Assembly: GCA_902362705.1 (NCBI GenBank) | Contig: CABIXK010000002.1 | Span: 62,001 to 126,000 of the forward strand | Reading direction: 5' to 3' | Length of the DNA stretch: 64,000 bases | DNA from: Rikenellaceae bacterium | GTDB taxonomy: Bacteria; Bacteroidota; Bacteroidia; Bacteroidales; Rikenellaceae | Shown here: in pieces, positions 41,642 through 49,804 of the stretch | How positions within the stretch are numbered: the first letter of the stretch is position 1 | How the letters are laid out: each line of letters begins with the position of its first letter | Notes under the pieces: generated by a model | Databases searched by the model: none | What the model was told of the DNA's origin: nothing | Seen by the model: only the letters and a program-made list of their open reading frames with translations | Position numbers and translations under genes: made by a program

Positions 41642-42079
41642 ATGAAAAAAGCATTAAATATTTTGCTGGGCGTTCTGATGGCGATCACCGCGGCACTGCT
41701 CGTGTACGCGCTCGTATCGCCCCATCCGGAGAACCCCGCAGACTTCGATCCGTCGGTCAACCTGAACCTGATGTGGGGCTACGCCCTCTTCGTGTTCGCG
41801 ATTGCCGTTGCGATCTTCTGCGCCCTCTTCGGAATGATCAAGAACCCGGCAGGCATCAAGGGGACCATCGTCTCCCTGGCGCTGATCATCGTCATCGTCG
41901 GCGTATCGTACTTCTACGCCGCCGGCCACACGGTGAACATCGTCGACCTGCAGAGCAATGGTTTCTTCGCACACGGTGAAACCGTAGTTACCGAAACGAG
42001 CATCCTCGTAACCTATGTCGCGTTCGTCGCCGCCTTCATCACGGCCGTCGTAACCGAGATCTGGGGTGCTCTCAAATAA
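41642..42079 (+). CDS. Conserved membrane protein in the exb operon
   Basis: 145 residues with four hydrophobic segments: about 4-24, 44-66, 72-92 and 118-140. Start MKKALNILLGVLMAITAALL and KNPAGIKGTIVSLALIIVIV mark the family found between exbB and exbD in Bacteroidetes. The short outside loop includes QSNGFFAHGETVVTETSI. It lies 33 nt after exbB and 9 nt before the first exbD. It presumably supports the ExbB/ExbD motor; the role is not known. Confidence 0.72.
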   Translation: MKKALNILLGVLMAITAALLVYALVSPHPENPADFDPSVNLNLMWGYALFVFAIAVAIFCALFGMIKNPAGIKGTIVSLALIIVIVGVSYFYAAGHTVNIVDLQSNGFFAHGETVVTETSILVTYVAFVAAFITAVVTEIWGALK

Positions 42080-42088
42080 AGCGAATCA

Positions 42089-42694
42089 ATGTCAACGGAT
42101 AAAAGAAAAGTACAGGAAATCAATGCCGGCTCGATGGCCGATATCGCCTTCCTGCTGCTCATCTTCTTCCTGGTGGCTACTACCATGAACGTCGACACCG
42201 GCCTAGTGCGCATGCTCCCGCCGCTGGCTCCTGAGAATCAGAAGCAGGAGGACGTCAAGGTGAAGGAACGCAACCTGTTCCTCGTACTCGTATCGGGTAA
42301 CGGTAGCATCATGGCAGGAACGTCGGGCAACCAGGAGGTGATCGACCTCCGTCTGCTGAAGGACCGCACGAAAGAGTTCATTCTCAACCCGATGGACGAC
42401 GAGACTCTGCCGGAGAAGACCGAGAAGGAATTCGATCTGCCCGACGGCAGCAAGTGGGTATACCCCGTGAGCGAAGGCATCGTTTCGCTGCAAACGACCC
42501 GAGACACCAACTACCAGGATTACATCAAGGTGCAGAACGAGCTCACGCGCGCCTTCAACGAGGTGCGCGACGAGGTCTCGATGCGCAAGTTCAACGCGAA
42601 GTTCGCCGAACTTCCCGAGGAGCAGCGCGACGTGGTGGCCAAGGCGATCCAGGTACGTATCTCGGAGGCAGAACCGCGTGTAATCAAAAAGTAA
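42089..42694 (+). CDS. exbD: ExbD/TolR-family biopolymer transport protein
   Basis: 201 residues. Single N-terminal membrane segment with the ExbD motif (SMADIAFLLLIFFLVATTMN, about 12-31), including the proton-bearing Asp. A periplasmic domain follows (about 45-201), longer than the second ExbD, with QEVIDLRLLKDRTKEFILNP and FNAKFAELPEEQRDVVAKAI near the C-terminus. It is a motor subunit with ExbB. Confidence 0.92.
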   Translation: MSTDKRKVQEINAGSMADIAFLLLIFFLVATTMNVDTGLVRMLPPLAPENQKQEDVKVKERNLFLVLVSGNGSIMAGTSGNQEVIDLRLLKDRTKEFILNPMDDETLPEKTEKEFDLPDGSKWVYPVSEGIVSLQTTRDTNYQDYIKVQNELTRAFNEVRDEVSMRKFNAKFAELPEEQRDVVAKAIQVRISEAEPRVIKK

Positions 42695-42704
42695 GAAGAA
42701 CGTT

Positions 42705-43175
42705 ATGGCAGTAATGAAAAAGAAGGGCAACAAAGGTTTGCCCCCTATCTCGACCGCATCGCTTCCTGACGTGATCTTCATGATCCTCTTCTTCTTCATG
42801 GTCTCGACGACCATGCGCGATCAGGAACTGCTGGTTCGTTACAAGCTCCCCGAGGCGACCGAGGTGCAGAAGCTCGAGAAGAAATCGCTCGTCAGCTACA
42901 TCCACATCGGTCAGCCGTCGCTGGCCATGCAGGCCAAGTTCGGTACGGCGCCCAAGGTACAGCTCAACGACTCGTACAAGACGACCAAGGACATTCTGGA
43001 CTTCGTGGCCGCCGAGCGCGACAAGCTCAACGAGATGGACCGCGCCTCGATGACGATCTGTCTGAAGGCCGACGGCATGACCAAGATGGGTATCATCACC
43101 GACGTGAAGCAGGAGCTGCGCCGCGCCAACGCGCTGAAACTCTCCTACGCCGCTTCGAAGTCGATGGGTTACTAA
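42705..43175 (+). CDS. exbD: Second ExbD/TolR-family biopolymer transport protein
   Basis: 156 residues, 10 nt after the first exbD. One membrane segment with SLPDVIFMILFFFMVSTTMR (about 20-39), with the Asp of the motor. The periplasmic part includes YKTTKDILDFVAAERDKLNE and CLKADGMTKMGIITDVKQEL. Two ExbD subunits of different length in one operon are usual for this phylum. No tonB gene is nearby. A strong terminator follows. Confidence 0.92.
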   Translation: MAVMKKKGNKGLPPISTASLPDVIFMILFFFMVSTTMRDQELLVRYKLPEATEVQKLEKKSLVSYIHIGQPSLAMQAKFGTAPKVQLNDSYKTTKDILDFVAAERDKLNEMDRASMTICLKADGMTKMGIITDVKQELRRANALKLSYAASKSMGY

Positions 43176-43196
43176 CCCCGAAGTCGGGCTCTTATC

Positions 43197-43235
43197 GAAA
43201 AGAGCGGATCCGTTGCGGATCCGCTCTTTTTCGTT
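43197..43235. terminator. Terminator between exbD and the MATE gene
   Basis: AAAGAGCGGATCCG pairs with CGGATCCGCTCTTT around a short loop, followed by TTCGTTTT. It ends the exb operon and also lies downstream of the convergent MATE gene. Confidence 0.85.
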
Positions 43236-43285
43236 TTACCTCCGAAAGAGCCCCTCACGACGCGCGAACGGCCCCGGACGAGGTT

Positions 43286-44635
43286 TTATCGTGCGCAGCG
43301 ACGCAGGGCGTAAAACGCGACGATAAGCAGCAGCGTCGCCGTCTCGGAGAGCGGCATGGCGAGCCAGATCCCCGAAGTCGACAGCCACCGCGGCAACAGC
43401 ACGAAGCTCGGCACCAGGAGCAGGCAGCCGCGCAGCAGGGCGAAGACCGTCGCCGGGCGTACCCGCTCCAGACTCTGATAATAGCCCACGGCCGCCAGAT
43501 TGACGACGAAGGGGACGAAACCCGCGGCGAAAAGCGGGAATCCGGCGATCGCCAGCTGCGCCGCGGCATTGTCGGCCGGGAGGAAGAGCCCCACGAGCTG
43601 GCGGGGGCACAGGAGGAAGGCCGCAGCGACCACGGCACCGCATCCTACCGCCGTCGCGAGGGCGATGCGTCCGGCGGCACGCACGCGCCGGCGGTCGCCC
43701 GCGCCGAAGTTGTAGCTGATGATCGGCTGGGCCGACTGGGCGACGGCGTTCCCGATCATGAAGACGAAGGGCGTGTAGTAGCAGGCAATGCCGAAGGCCC
43801 CCACTCCGTCGTCGCCGAGGTAGCGCATGAAGACCTGGTTGCCCGTGAACATCAGCACGGACATCGTCGCCTCGCCCAGCAGGGCCGACGAGCCGATACG
43901 GCACTGGTAGCCGACGTTGCGCAGCGAGAGGCGCAGACTCTTGCGGCTCCACTTGAGCCGGCAGAAGCGCAGCGTCCGGGCCCCCAGCGCGAGGTAGAGC
44001 ACGACGATGGCTCCGCCCGCGACGGTGGCGATCATCGTGGCGAAGGCGGCCCCGCGCACGCCCATGCCGAGCGGGAAGACGAACCACCAGTCGAGCACGA
44101 CGTTGATCGCGGCCGACACGACGCTGCACCACATGGCCAGCCGCGGCGCCCCATCGAGCCGGATGACGAAGAGCCCCACGGCCGTCCACAGTTGGAAGAG
44201 CAGCGCCGGTGCGTACCACACCATATACTCCGCGACGAGCGGCAGGAGGTGGTCCGATGCGCCCAGCAGGCGGGAGATCGGACGCGGCGCGGCGAGCATC
44301 GCCAGCATCGGAAGCGCCGCGGCGAGCGTCACGAAGAGAAAGGCCTGCGTGACGTTGAGCCGCGCGGCCCGCACCTTGCGCTGCGCCAGGTGAATCGAGG
44401 CCACCACCGAGCAGCCGATGCCCGCCATGAGGCCGATGCCCGTGAAGACCAGCATCGGCGCATAGCAGATGTTGATGGCAGCGATCCCGTCGCTGCCCAC
44501 GCCGCGGCCGACGAAGATGCCGTCGACGACCGTCACGGCCGAAATACTCACCATCCCCAGCAGCGTGGGGACGAAATAGCGGCGGAAGAGGGTAGCTACC
44601 TTCAGCCGCCCCAGATCGATCGCATCGCGTTGCAT
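43286..44635 (-). CDS. MATE-family multidrug exporter
   Basis: 449 residues. 12 hydrophobic segments in two similar halves: VPTLLGMVSISAVTVVDGIF near the start and ATMSVLMFTGNQVFMRYLGD in the second half. YNFGAGDRRRVRAAGRIALA (about 318-337) and the corresponding first-half motif (QRKVRAARLNVTQAFLF) are the usual MATE loops. It exports small molecules by Na+ or H+ exchange; the substrate is unknown. Upstream, the promoter-bearing repeat puts a TTG/TATCTTTG pair on this strand about 130 nt before the ATG. Confidence 0.9.
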   Translation of the reverse strand: MQRDAIDLGRLKVATLFRRYFVPTLLGMVSISAVTVVDGIFVGRGVGSDGIAAINICYAPMLVFTGIGLMAGIGCSVVASIHLAQRKVRAARLNVTQAFLFVTLAAALPMLAMLAAPRPISRLLGASDHLLPLVAEYMVWYAPALLFQLWTAVGLFVIRLDGAPRLAMWCSVVSAAINVVLDWWFVFPLGMGVRGAAFATMIATVAGGAIVVLYLALGARTLRFCRLKWSRKSLRLSLRNVGYQCRIGSSALLGEATMSVLMFTGNQVFMRYLGDDGVGAFGIACYYTPFVFMIGNAVAQSAQPIISYNFGAGDRRRVRAAGRIALATAVGCGAVVAAAFLLCPRQLVGLFLPADNAAAQLAIAGFPLFAAGFVPFVVNLAAVGYYQSLERVRPATVFALLRGCLLLVPSFVLLPRWLSTSGIWLAMPLSETATLLLIVAFYALRRCAR

Positions 44636-44763
44636 AACAATTCGTGTTTTCAGGATTCAACGGATGAAAAAAGCCGGATAAGCGATTGGTTTTACCCAGT
44701 CATCTTATCCGGCATGGCTTGCCCTCCGATGAGGATTACAAAACACGTTGCGTTTCCGTGGCG

Positions 44764-44835
44764 CAAAGATACGAATAAGCGAGGGCAAAAGCAAGCTCGC
44801 CTGCATTTTGCCGAACGGGAGTATCTTCGACTTCG
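44764..44835. repeat. Second copy of the promoter-bearing repeat, before the MATE gene
   Basis: CAAAGATACGAATAAGCGAG, inner inverted repeat GCAAGCTCGC with near copy, then GCATTTTGCCGAACGG and GTATCTTCGACTTCG. It aligns with the copies at 1917-2090. On the minus strand TTG (44792-44794) and TATCTTTG (44764-44771) are 20 nt apart, a good Bacteroidetes promoter facing the MATE gene. Confidence 0.75.
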
Positions 44836-45107
44836 TTCGACGGGCGCGAAAGCCTGTCGGGAAAAGCGCCTCTCCGGCTGCTGCGGGGGTCGCGCCCGAG
44901 GCGCGAGCCGCCGAAGAGCGTCCCGCCTTCGAGGCGGGACGGTACGGCGACGACGGGTCGAAGCACAAACCGGAACGGCAACCTCTGCGCAGAATTGCGT
45001 CTAAAGCCGGCGGGCCGCAGCCTCCCGGCGGAGGGAAGCACCCCCGCCCGAAGGCGCGCCGGTGCCCTCCGCAGCCCCGCACCGCCAAGCCTCCGCTCCG
45101 CCAGACG
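44836..45107. repeat. G+C-rich repeat copy beside the promoter-bearing repeat
   Basis: GGCGGGCCGCAGCCTCCC (about 45009-45026) matches the core of the dispersed family; further palindromes (GTCCCGCCTTCGAGGCGGGAC) lie at about 44921-44941. No gene is supported in the rest of 44636-45162. Confidence 0.6.
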
Positions 45108-45143
45108 GAAACGGCCTCCTCCGCAAGCGGAAGAGGCCGTTTC
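45108..45143. terminator. Terminator after the ABC permease gene
   Basis: GAAACGGCCTC pairs with GAGGCCGTTTC across an inner stem CCGC/GCGG. It lies 20 nt past the stop of the permease gene on the minus strand. Confidence 0.65.
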
Positions 45144-45162
45144 GCGGCGTTTCGGGCCGCGA

Positions 45163-46485
45163 TCAATACTTGTAGCGCACCCACTTGAGGAGCTCCTTGA
45201 ACGAGGGCTTCTTGCCGTACATGAAGATACCCACGCGGTAGATCTTGGCAGCGAACCACACCATCGCCACGAACGAGGCGTAGAGGAGCGCCAGCGACAG
45301 GGCCACCTCCCACCAGGGGATGCCGTAGGGGACGCGGGCCATCATGACGATGGGCGAGGTGAAGGGGATCATCGAGCACCAGAAGGCCAGCGGAGAGTTG
45401 GGGTCCTTGATGACGGTCATCATGACGATCAGCGCCAGGATGATCGGCAGCGTGATGGGCAGCTGGAACTGCTGCGTGTCCTGCACGTTGTCGACGGCCG
45501 AACCCACGGCGGCGAACATGGCCGAATAGAGCAGGTAGCCGCCGAAGACGAAGAGCACGAGGCAGCCGAAGAGCTTGGCGATGTAGGCCGTGTCGGTGAC
45601 GGCGGCCACGGCCTGCAGCATGTCGGGATTGACGCCCGCCAGCGCCGTGGCATCGGGCATCCCCTGCTGCATGGCCTGCGCTCCGGCCAGCACCTCCTCC
45701 GGGAGGAGCATGGGCATGACGAAAGAGCCCAGCACCACGATCAGCACGCCCCAGATGAGCACCTGCACGACGGCGACGGCCGCCACGCCGAGGATCTTGC
45801 CCAGCATGAGCTGGAAGGGGCGCACCGAGGAGACCATCACCTCCAGCACGCGGTTCTGCTTCTCCTCGATGACCGACTGCATGACCATGGCGCCGTACAT
45901 GAGCAGGAACATATAGAGGATCATGCCGAGGATGAAGCCGGCGGCCGTGGCGACCGCCGACGAGCCGGCCTGCGTCTCCTCCTCCTGCGACTTGTCGTTG
46001 CGGAAGGTCTGCATCGTGACGCTGGTCGCCACCTCGTCGAGGATCTGCTGGAGGTTGTCGATGTCGTAGGCCTTGAGCTTCTCCGCCTCGAGGATGCGCT
46101 CGATGCGGCCGGTGATCGACAGCTCGAGCGAGAGCGACGAGGAGGAGTTGGCGTAGAGCTTCACGGCCGAGGGGTCGGCGAGGATGTCGGCGCCGATCCA
46201 CAGCACGCCGAACAGACCCTCGGTCTGCTTGCGCGCCTCCTCGACCGGCATGTCGACGATGCGGAAGCTGAGCTCCTCGTCGTCCTCGAGCTGCGGGGCC
46301 ACGAGGCCGCTCTGGTCGACCACGGCGATGGTCTTCTCCTCGCCGCGCGAGAACTGCATGACGAGCGCCGGAGCGGCCATCAGAAGCAGCATCAGCAGGG
46401 GCATGAGCAGCGTGGAGATGATGAAGGACTTCTTGCGCACGCGTTCGTTGAACTCGCGCTGGATTATGATGGATACGTTGGACAT
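45163..46485 (-). CDS. ABC-2 transporter permease, NatB type
   Basis: 440 residues. SNVSIIIQREFNERVRKKSF is the usual NatB start, with a membrane segment at about 22-44 (LLMPLLMLLLMAAPALV), an extracytoplasmic domain (about 45-180), then five to six segments after about 185 (AVATAAGFILGMILYMFLLM; MLGKILGVAAVAVVQVLIWG). It partners with the ATPase gene upstream; a 52-codon small gene lies between. NatAB-type systems export Na+ or drugs in known cases; here the substrate is not known. Confidence 0.87.
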   Translation of the reverse strand: MSNVSIIIQREFNERVRKKSFIISTLLMPLLMLLLMAAPALVMQFSRGEEKTIAVVDQSGLVAPQLEDDEELSFRIVDMPVEEARKQTEGLFGVLWIGADILADPSAVKLYANSSSSLSLELSITGRIERILEAEKLKAYDIDNLQQILDEVATSVTMQTFRNDKSQEEETQAGSSAVATAAGFILGMILYMFLLMYGAMVMQSVIEEKQNRVLEVMVSSVRPFQLMLGKILGVAAVAVVQVLIWGVLIVVLGSFVMPMLLPEEVLAGAQAMQQGMPDATALAGVNPDMLQAVAAVTDTAYIAKLFGCLVLFVFGGYLLYSAMFAAVGSAVDNVQDTQQFQLPITLPIILALIVMMTVIKDPNSPLAFWCSMIPFTSPIVMMARVPYGIPWWEVALSLALLYASFVAMVWFAAKIYRVGIFMYGKKPSFKELLKWVRYKY

Positions 46486-46497
46486 GGTTGTAGGGGT

Positions 46498-46656
46498 TTA
46501 TGCGTTATCCGATTGTTGTTTGCGCTCCACGCCGACGCGGTGGAGCAGGAAGAGCCCGGCGACGAGCACCATCCGGGCCGCCGTGCGGGAGAGCAGGCCG
46601 TCGCCGGTATGGCCGGCCTGCGCCACCCGCCGTTTCAAGCTCTTGCGCCGTGTCAT
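46498..46656 (-). CDS. Possible small membrane protein between the ABC genes
   Basis: 52-residue frame from ATG 46656 (MTRRKSLKRRVAQAGHTGDG) to a stop at 46498, in the gap between ATPase stop and permease start (11 and 12 nt to each side). Basic N-terminus, one weak hydrophobic segment (AARMVLVAGLFLLHRVGV, about 26-43). Spacing fits an operon gene, but the size and G+C-rich composition leave the possibility of a chance frame. Confidence 0.45.
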   Translation of the reverse strand: MTRRKSLKRRVAQAGHTGDGLLSRTAARMVLVAGLFLLHRVGVERKQQSDNA

Positions 46657-46667
46657 TTCGCTGCGGC

Positions 46668-47588
46668 TCAGAGCGTGCCCGCTACGGCGCGGATGAAGAT
46701 GTCGTTCATCGAGGGGATGATCTCGCGGAACGAGCGCAGCTCGACGGCCTCGTTGGCCGCGGCGATGACGGTGCGCACTGCGCCGTCGTCGGCCACGTGG
46801 AGCTTGAGCGCGCGATAGACCGACTCGCTCTCGGAGCCCTCGAGGATCTCGCAGCGCCCCTCGATCGCGCGGCGCAGCGCCGCCTCCTCGCCCCGGAAGT
46901 GGAGCTCGAAGATGTTCGAACCGTGGCGGCGGCGGATCTCGTCGACGTTGCCCGAGAGGATGTTGTGCGACTTGTCGATCAGTGTGATGTGGTCGCAGAT
47001 CTCCTCGACCGACGACATGTTGTGGGTCGAGAAGATGATCGTCGACCCCTTGTCGCGCAGCGCCATGATCTCCTCCTTCAAGAGGTTGGCATTGATCGGG
47101 TCGAAGCCCGAGAAGGGCTCGTCGAAGATCAGCAGCTCGGGCTCGTGCAGCACCGTGACGATGAACTGCACCTTCTGGGCCATGCCCTTCGAGAGCTCCT
47201 CGACCTTCTTATCCCACCACCCCTCGATGCCGAACTTCTCGAACCACCGCTTGAGCCGCGCGACCGCCTCGCGGCGCGGGAGCCCCTTCAGGCGGGCGAA
47301 GAAGAGGGCCTGCTCGCCCACTTTCATCTTCTTGTAGAGGCCGCGCTCCTCCGGGAGGTAGCCGATGCGGTATACGTCGTCGGGGGCGATCTCGCGGCCG
47401 GCCATCAGCACGCGGCCCGAGTCGGGCGCCGTGATGCGGTTGATGATGCGGATCAGCGTGGTCTTGCCGGCGCCGTTGGGGCCCAGCAGACCGTAGACCG
47501 AACCCTTCGGAATGGAGAGCGATACGTCGTCGAGCGCCTTATGTCCGGCGTACTGTTTCGTAACGTGCTCGACAGTAAGTAAATCCAT
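46668..47588 (-). CDS. ABC transporter ATP-binding protein, NatA type
   Basis: 306 residues from ATG 47588 (MDLLTVEHVTKQYAGHKALD); the frame stays open further, into the promoter. Walker A LLGPNGAGKTT (about 36-46), Q-loop in RIGYLPEERGLYKKMKVGE, signature ELSKGMAQKVQ (about 137-147), Walker B LLIFDEPFSGFDP (about 158-170) and switch ITFSTHN-like IIFSTHNMSS. The C-terminal about 80 residues are the usual NatA extension. It powers the permease gene downstream. Confidence 0.9.
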   Translation of the reverse strand: MDLLTVEHVTKQYAGHKALDDVSLSIPKGSVYGLLGPNGAGKTTLIRIINRITAPDSGRVLMAGREIAPDDVYRIGYLPEERGLYKKMKVGEQALFFARLKGLPRREAVARLKRWFEKFGIEGWWDKKVEELSKGMAQKVQFIVTVLHEPELLIFDEPFSGFDPINANLLKEEIMALRDKGSTIIFSTHNMSSVEEICDHITLIDKSHNILSGNVDEIRRRHGSNIFELHFRGEEAALRRAIEGRCEILEGSESESVYRALKLHVADDGAVRTVIAAANEAVELRSFREIIPSMNDIFIRAVAGTL

Positions 47589-47624
47589 ATTCGATGCTGT
47601 TTTTGGTTGCGATTGGTTACGGGA

Positions 47625-47632
47625 CAAATATA
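47625..47632 (-). promoter_or_regulatory. -7 box of the ABC operon
   Basis: TATATTTG on the minus strand, 36 nt before the ATG. The gap 47589-47868 otherwise holds A+T-rich DNA, a G+C-rich stretch and the Lrp terminator hairpin. Confidence 0.6.
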
Positions 47633-47802
47633 CGTATTTTGTTTGAATATCAAAAAATATTTATTGAAAATCGATAAAACAACAAACAGCGGGGGAAGAT
47701 GCCGCTTTCAATTCGTATTCGGGCGCGGCCTGCGGAGGGCAGGCACGAGCCGGGCGACGCGCGGGCCTCCCGCCCCGCCTCCCCCGATTATGAATTGAAA
47801 AA

Positions 47803-47847
47803 GCAGCCGCACCCCGGCGCCGGATCTCCGGCCCGAAGTGCGGCTGC
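47803..47847 (-). terminator. Hairpin terminator after the Lrp gene
   Basis: GCAGCCGCAC ... GTGCGGCTGC, with inner CCGG pairs, then (minus strand) TTTTTCAATTC. A close copy lies after galE (50852-50895). Confidence 0.75.
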
Positions 47848-47868
47848 GAAAGCAAACGCGGCGCCCGC

Positions 47869-48342
47869 CTACTCCTCGATGAAGTCGATGTTGATCGGAC
47901 GCTGGAACACCTCCTGCATCGAGAGGATGGTCTCGGTGGCCGAGACGCCCGGGATGCGGAGGATGCCCTCGAAGATCGTGCGCATGAGGTGCTCGTTGTC
48001 GACGCAGTAGAGCTTGACCATCAGCGAGCCCTTGCCCGTGATGAAGTGGGCCTCGACGATCTCGGGGACCTCGCGCAGGTGCTCCATCGTGGGGGTGAGC
48101 AGCTGGGGGTCCTTGAGCGTGACGTTGACATAGGCGCAGACGTCGAAGCCCATCGTCTTGGGGTCGACCACCAGGCGGCTGCCCTGGATCACGCCGGCCT
48201 CCTGGAGCTTGCGGATGCGCTGGTGGATGGCCGCGCCCGAGATTCCGCACTCGCGCGCGATCTCGAGAAACGGCATGCGTGCGTTTCCGATCAGGTATTT
48301 GAGAATCTTGCGATCGATCGCATCGAGCGAGGTACGGGACAT
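47869..48342 (-). CDS. Lrp/AsnC-family transcriptional regulator
   Basis: 157 residues. N-terminal HTH: LDAIDRKILKYLIGNARMPF, then EIARECGISGAAIHQRIRKL (about 27-46). C-terminal RAM ligand domain (about 65-150): YVNVTLKDPQLLTPTMEHLR, EAHFITGKGSLMVKLYCVDN. Lrp proteins sense amino acids and regulate amino-acid genes. It is 13 nt downstream of the glycine C-acetyltransferase gene, on the same strand, which suits control of glycine/threonine use. Confidence 0.9.
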   Translation of the reverse strand: MSRTSLDAIDRKILKYLIGNARMPFLEIARECGISGAAIHQRIRKLQEAGVIQGSRLVVDPKTMGFDVCAYVNVTLKDPQLLTPTMEHLREVPEIVEAHFITGKGSLMVKLYCVDNEHLMRTIFEGILRIPGVSATETILSMQEVFQRPINIDFIEE

Positions 48343-48355
48343 GGCTGCGGATGGT

Positions 48356-49543
48356 TTATTTGATGACGTTCAACTCCTTGCCCACCTTGGTGAAGGCGGC
48401 GATGCAGCGGTCGAGCTGCTCGGTGGTGTGGCCTGCCGACACCTGCACGCGGATGCGGGCCTGGCCCTTCGGCACCACGGGGTAGTAGAAGCCCGTGACG
48501 AAGACGCCCTCCTCCTGGAGCTTGGCGGCGAACTCCTGCGAGAGCTTGGCGTCGTAGAGCATCACGGCGCAGATGGCCGACTGCGTGGGCTTGATGTCGA
48601 AGCCGGCGGCCATCATGCCCGCGCGGAAGTGCTCGACGTTGGCCACCAGACGGTCGTGGATGGCGTCGCTCTCGCCGAGCATCCTGAACATCTCGATCGA
48701 GGCGCCCACGACGGCGGGGGGCAGCGAGTTGGAGAAGAGGTAGGGGCGCGAACGCTGGCGCAGCATGTCGATGATCTCGCGACGACCCGTGGTGAAGCCG
48801 CCCACGGCGCCGCCGAAGGCCTTGCCCAGCGTGCCGGTGAGGATGTCGACCTGACCGCGCAGGTCGTAAAGCTCGGTGATGCCGCGGCCGGTCTTGCCCA
48901 GCACGCCGGCCGAGTGGCACTCGTCGACCATCACCAGCGCGTCGTACTTCTCGGCCAGGGCGCAGATCTTGTCGAGCGGCGCGGCGTTGCCGTCCATCGA
49001 GAAGACGCCGTCGGTGACGATGATGCGGAAGCGCTGGGCCTGCGCCTTCTTGAGGCACTCCTCCAGCTCGGCCATGTCGGCGTTGGCGTAGCGGTAGCGC
49101 ACGGCCTTGCACAGACGCACGCCGTCGATGATCGAGGCGTGGTTGAGCGCGTCGGAGATGATGGCGTCCTGGTCGGTGAGCAGCGGCTCGAAGACGCCGC
49201 CGTTGGCGTCGAAGCAGGCGGCGTAGAGGATCGTGTCCTCGGTGCCGAAGTAGTCGGAGATGGCCTGCTCGAGCTGCTTGTGGATGTCCTGGCAGCCGCA
49301 GATGAAGCGCACCGACGACATGCCGAAGCCGCGGGCGTCCATCGCCTGCTTGGCGGCCTCCACCAGACGCGGATTGTCCGACAGGCCGAGGTAGTTGTTG
49401 GCGCAGAAGTTGAGTACCTTGCGGCCAGCCACCTCGATCTCGGCGCGCTGGGGCGACTCGATCACGCGCTCGGTTTTGTAGAGCCCTGCGGCCTTGATCT
49501 CGGCCAGTTCGTTCTGAAGATGTTGCTTGATTTTACCGTACAT
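48356..49543 (-). CDS. kbl: Glycine C-acetyltransferase (2-amino-3-ketobutyrate CoA ligase)
   Basis: 395 residues, the standard length. Alpha-oxoamine synthase fold: NFCANNYLGLSDNPRLVEAA, GFGMSSVRFICGCQDIHKQL, VMVDECHSAGVLG with the cofactor-binding Asp, and TLGKAFGGAVGGFTTG with the PLP Lys (about 242). SSVRFICG and GTEDTILY distinguish Kbl from KAS/AONS relatives. It converts 2-amino-3-oxobutyrate and CoA to glycine and acetyl-CoA, in threonine breakdown. A minus-strand promoter lies at 49593-49600; Lrp follows. Confidence 0.93.
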   Translation of the reverse strand: MYGKIKQHLQNELAEIKAAGLYKTERVIESPQRAEIEVAGRKVLNFCANNYLGLSDNPRLVEAAKQAMDARGFGMSSVRFICGCQDIHKQLEQAISDYFGTEDTILYAACFDANGGVFEPLLTDQDAIISDALNHASIIDGVRLCKAVRYRYANADMAELEECLKKAQAQRFRIIVTDGVFSMDGNAAPLDKICALAEKYDALVMVDECHSAGVLGKTGRGITELYDLRGQVDILTGTLGKAFGGAVGGFTTGRREIIDMLRQRSRPYLFSNSLPPAVVGASIEMFRMLGESDAIHDRLVANVEHFRAGMMAAGFDIKPTQSAICAVMLYDAKLSQEFAAKLQEEGVFVTGFYYPVVPKGQARIRVQVSAGHTTEQLDRCIAAFTKVGKELNVIK

Positions 49544-49592
49544 AAGCTTATTGGGTTTGTCGATAGTCGTCGATCGGATAACAAAGTGTTAG

Positions 49593-49600
49593 CAAATATA
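49593..49600 (-). promoter_or_regulatory. -7 box of kbl
   Basis: TATATTTG on the minus strand, 49 nt before the kbl ATG. The divergent galE promoter lies 160 nt to the right. Confidence 0.6.
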
Positions 49601-49761
49601 CGTTTTTTTTCGAAAACGAACGCACGGGCGGCCCTTTTTTCGCCCCGGGAGGTTACGATCCGTCATCCGACGGTGCACGCTGCGGGGCGCCGCCGGAGAA
49701 AAAAGCGGCGCCGGAAGCGCAAATCGGGGCGCTTTTTTGCAGCGGAATCGCGAATTTTCGC

Positions 49762-49769
49762 TACATTTG
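49762..49769 (+). promoter_or_regulatory. -7 box of galE
   Basis: TACATTTG, a perfect TAnnTTTG match, 35 nt before the galE ATG. Confidence 0.65.
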
Positions 49770-49804
49770 TAACTAAAGATTCGTATAACAAACCCATTCC
49801 TATC

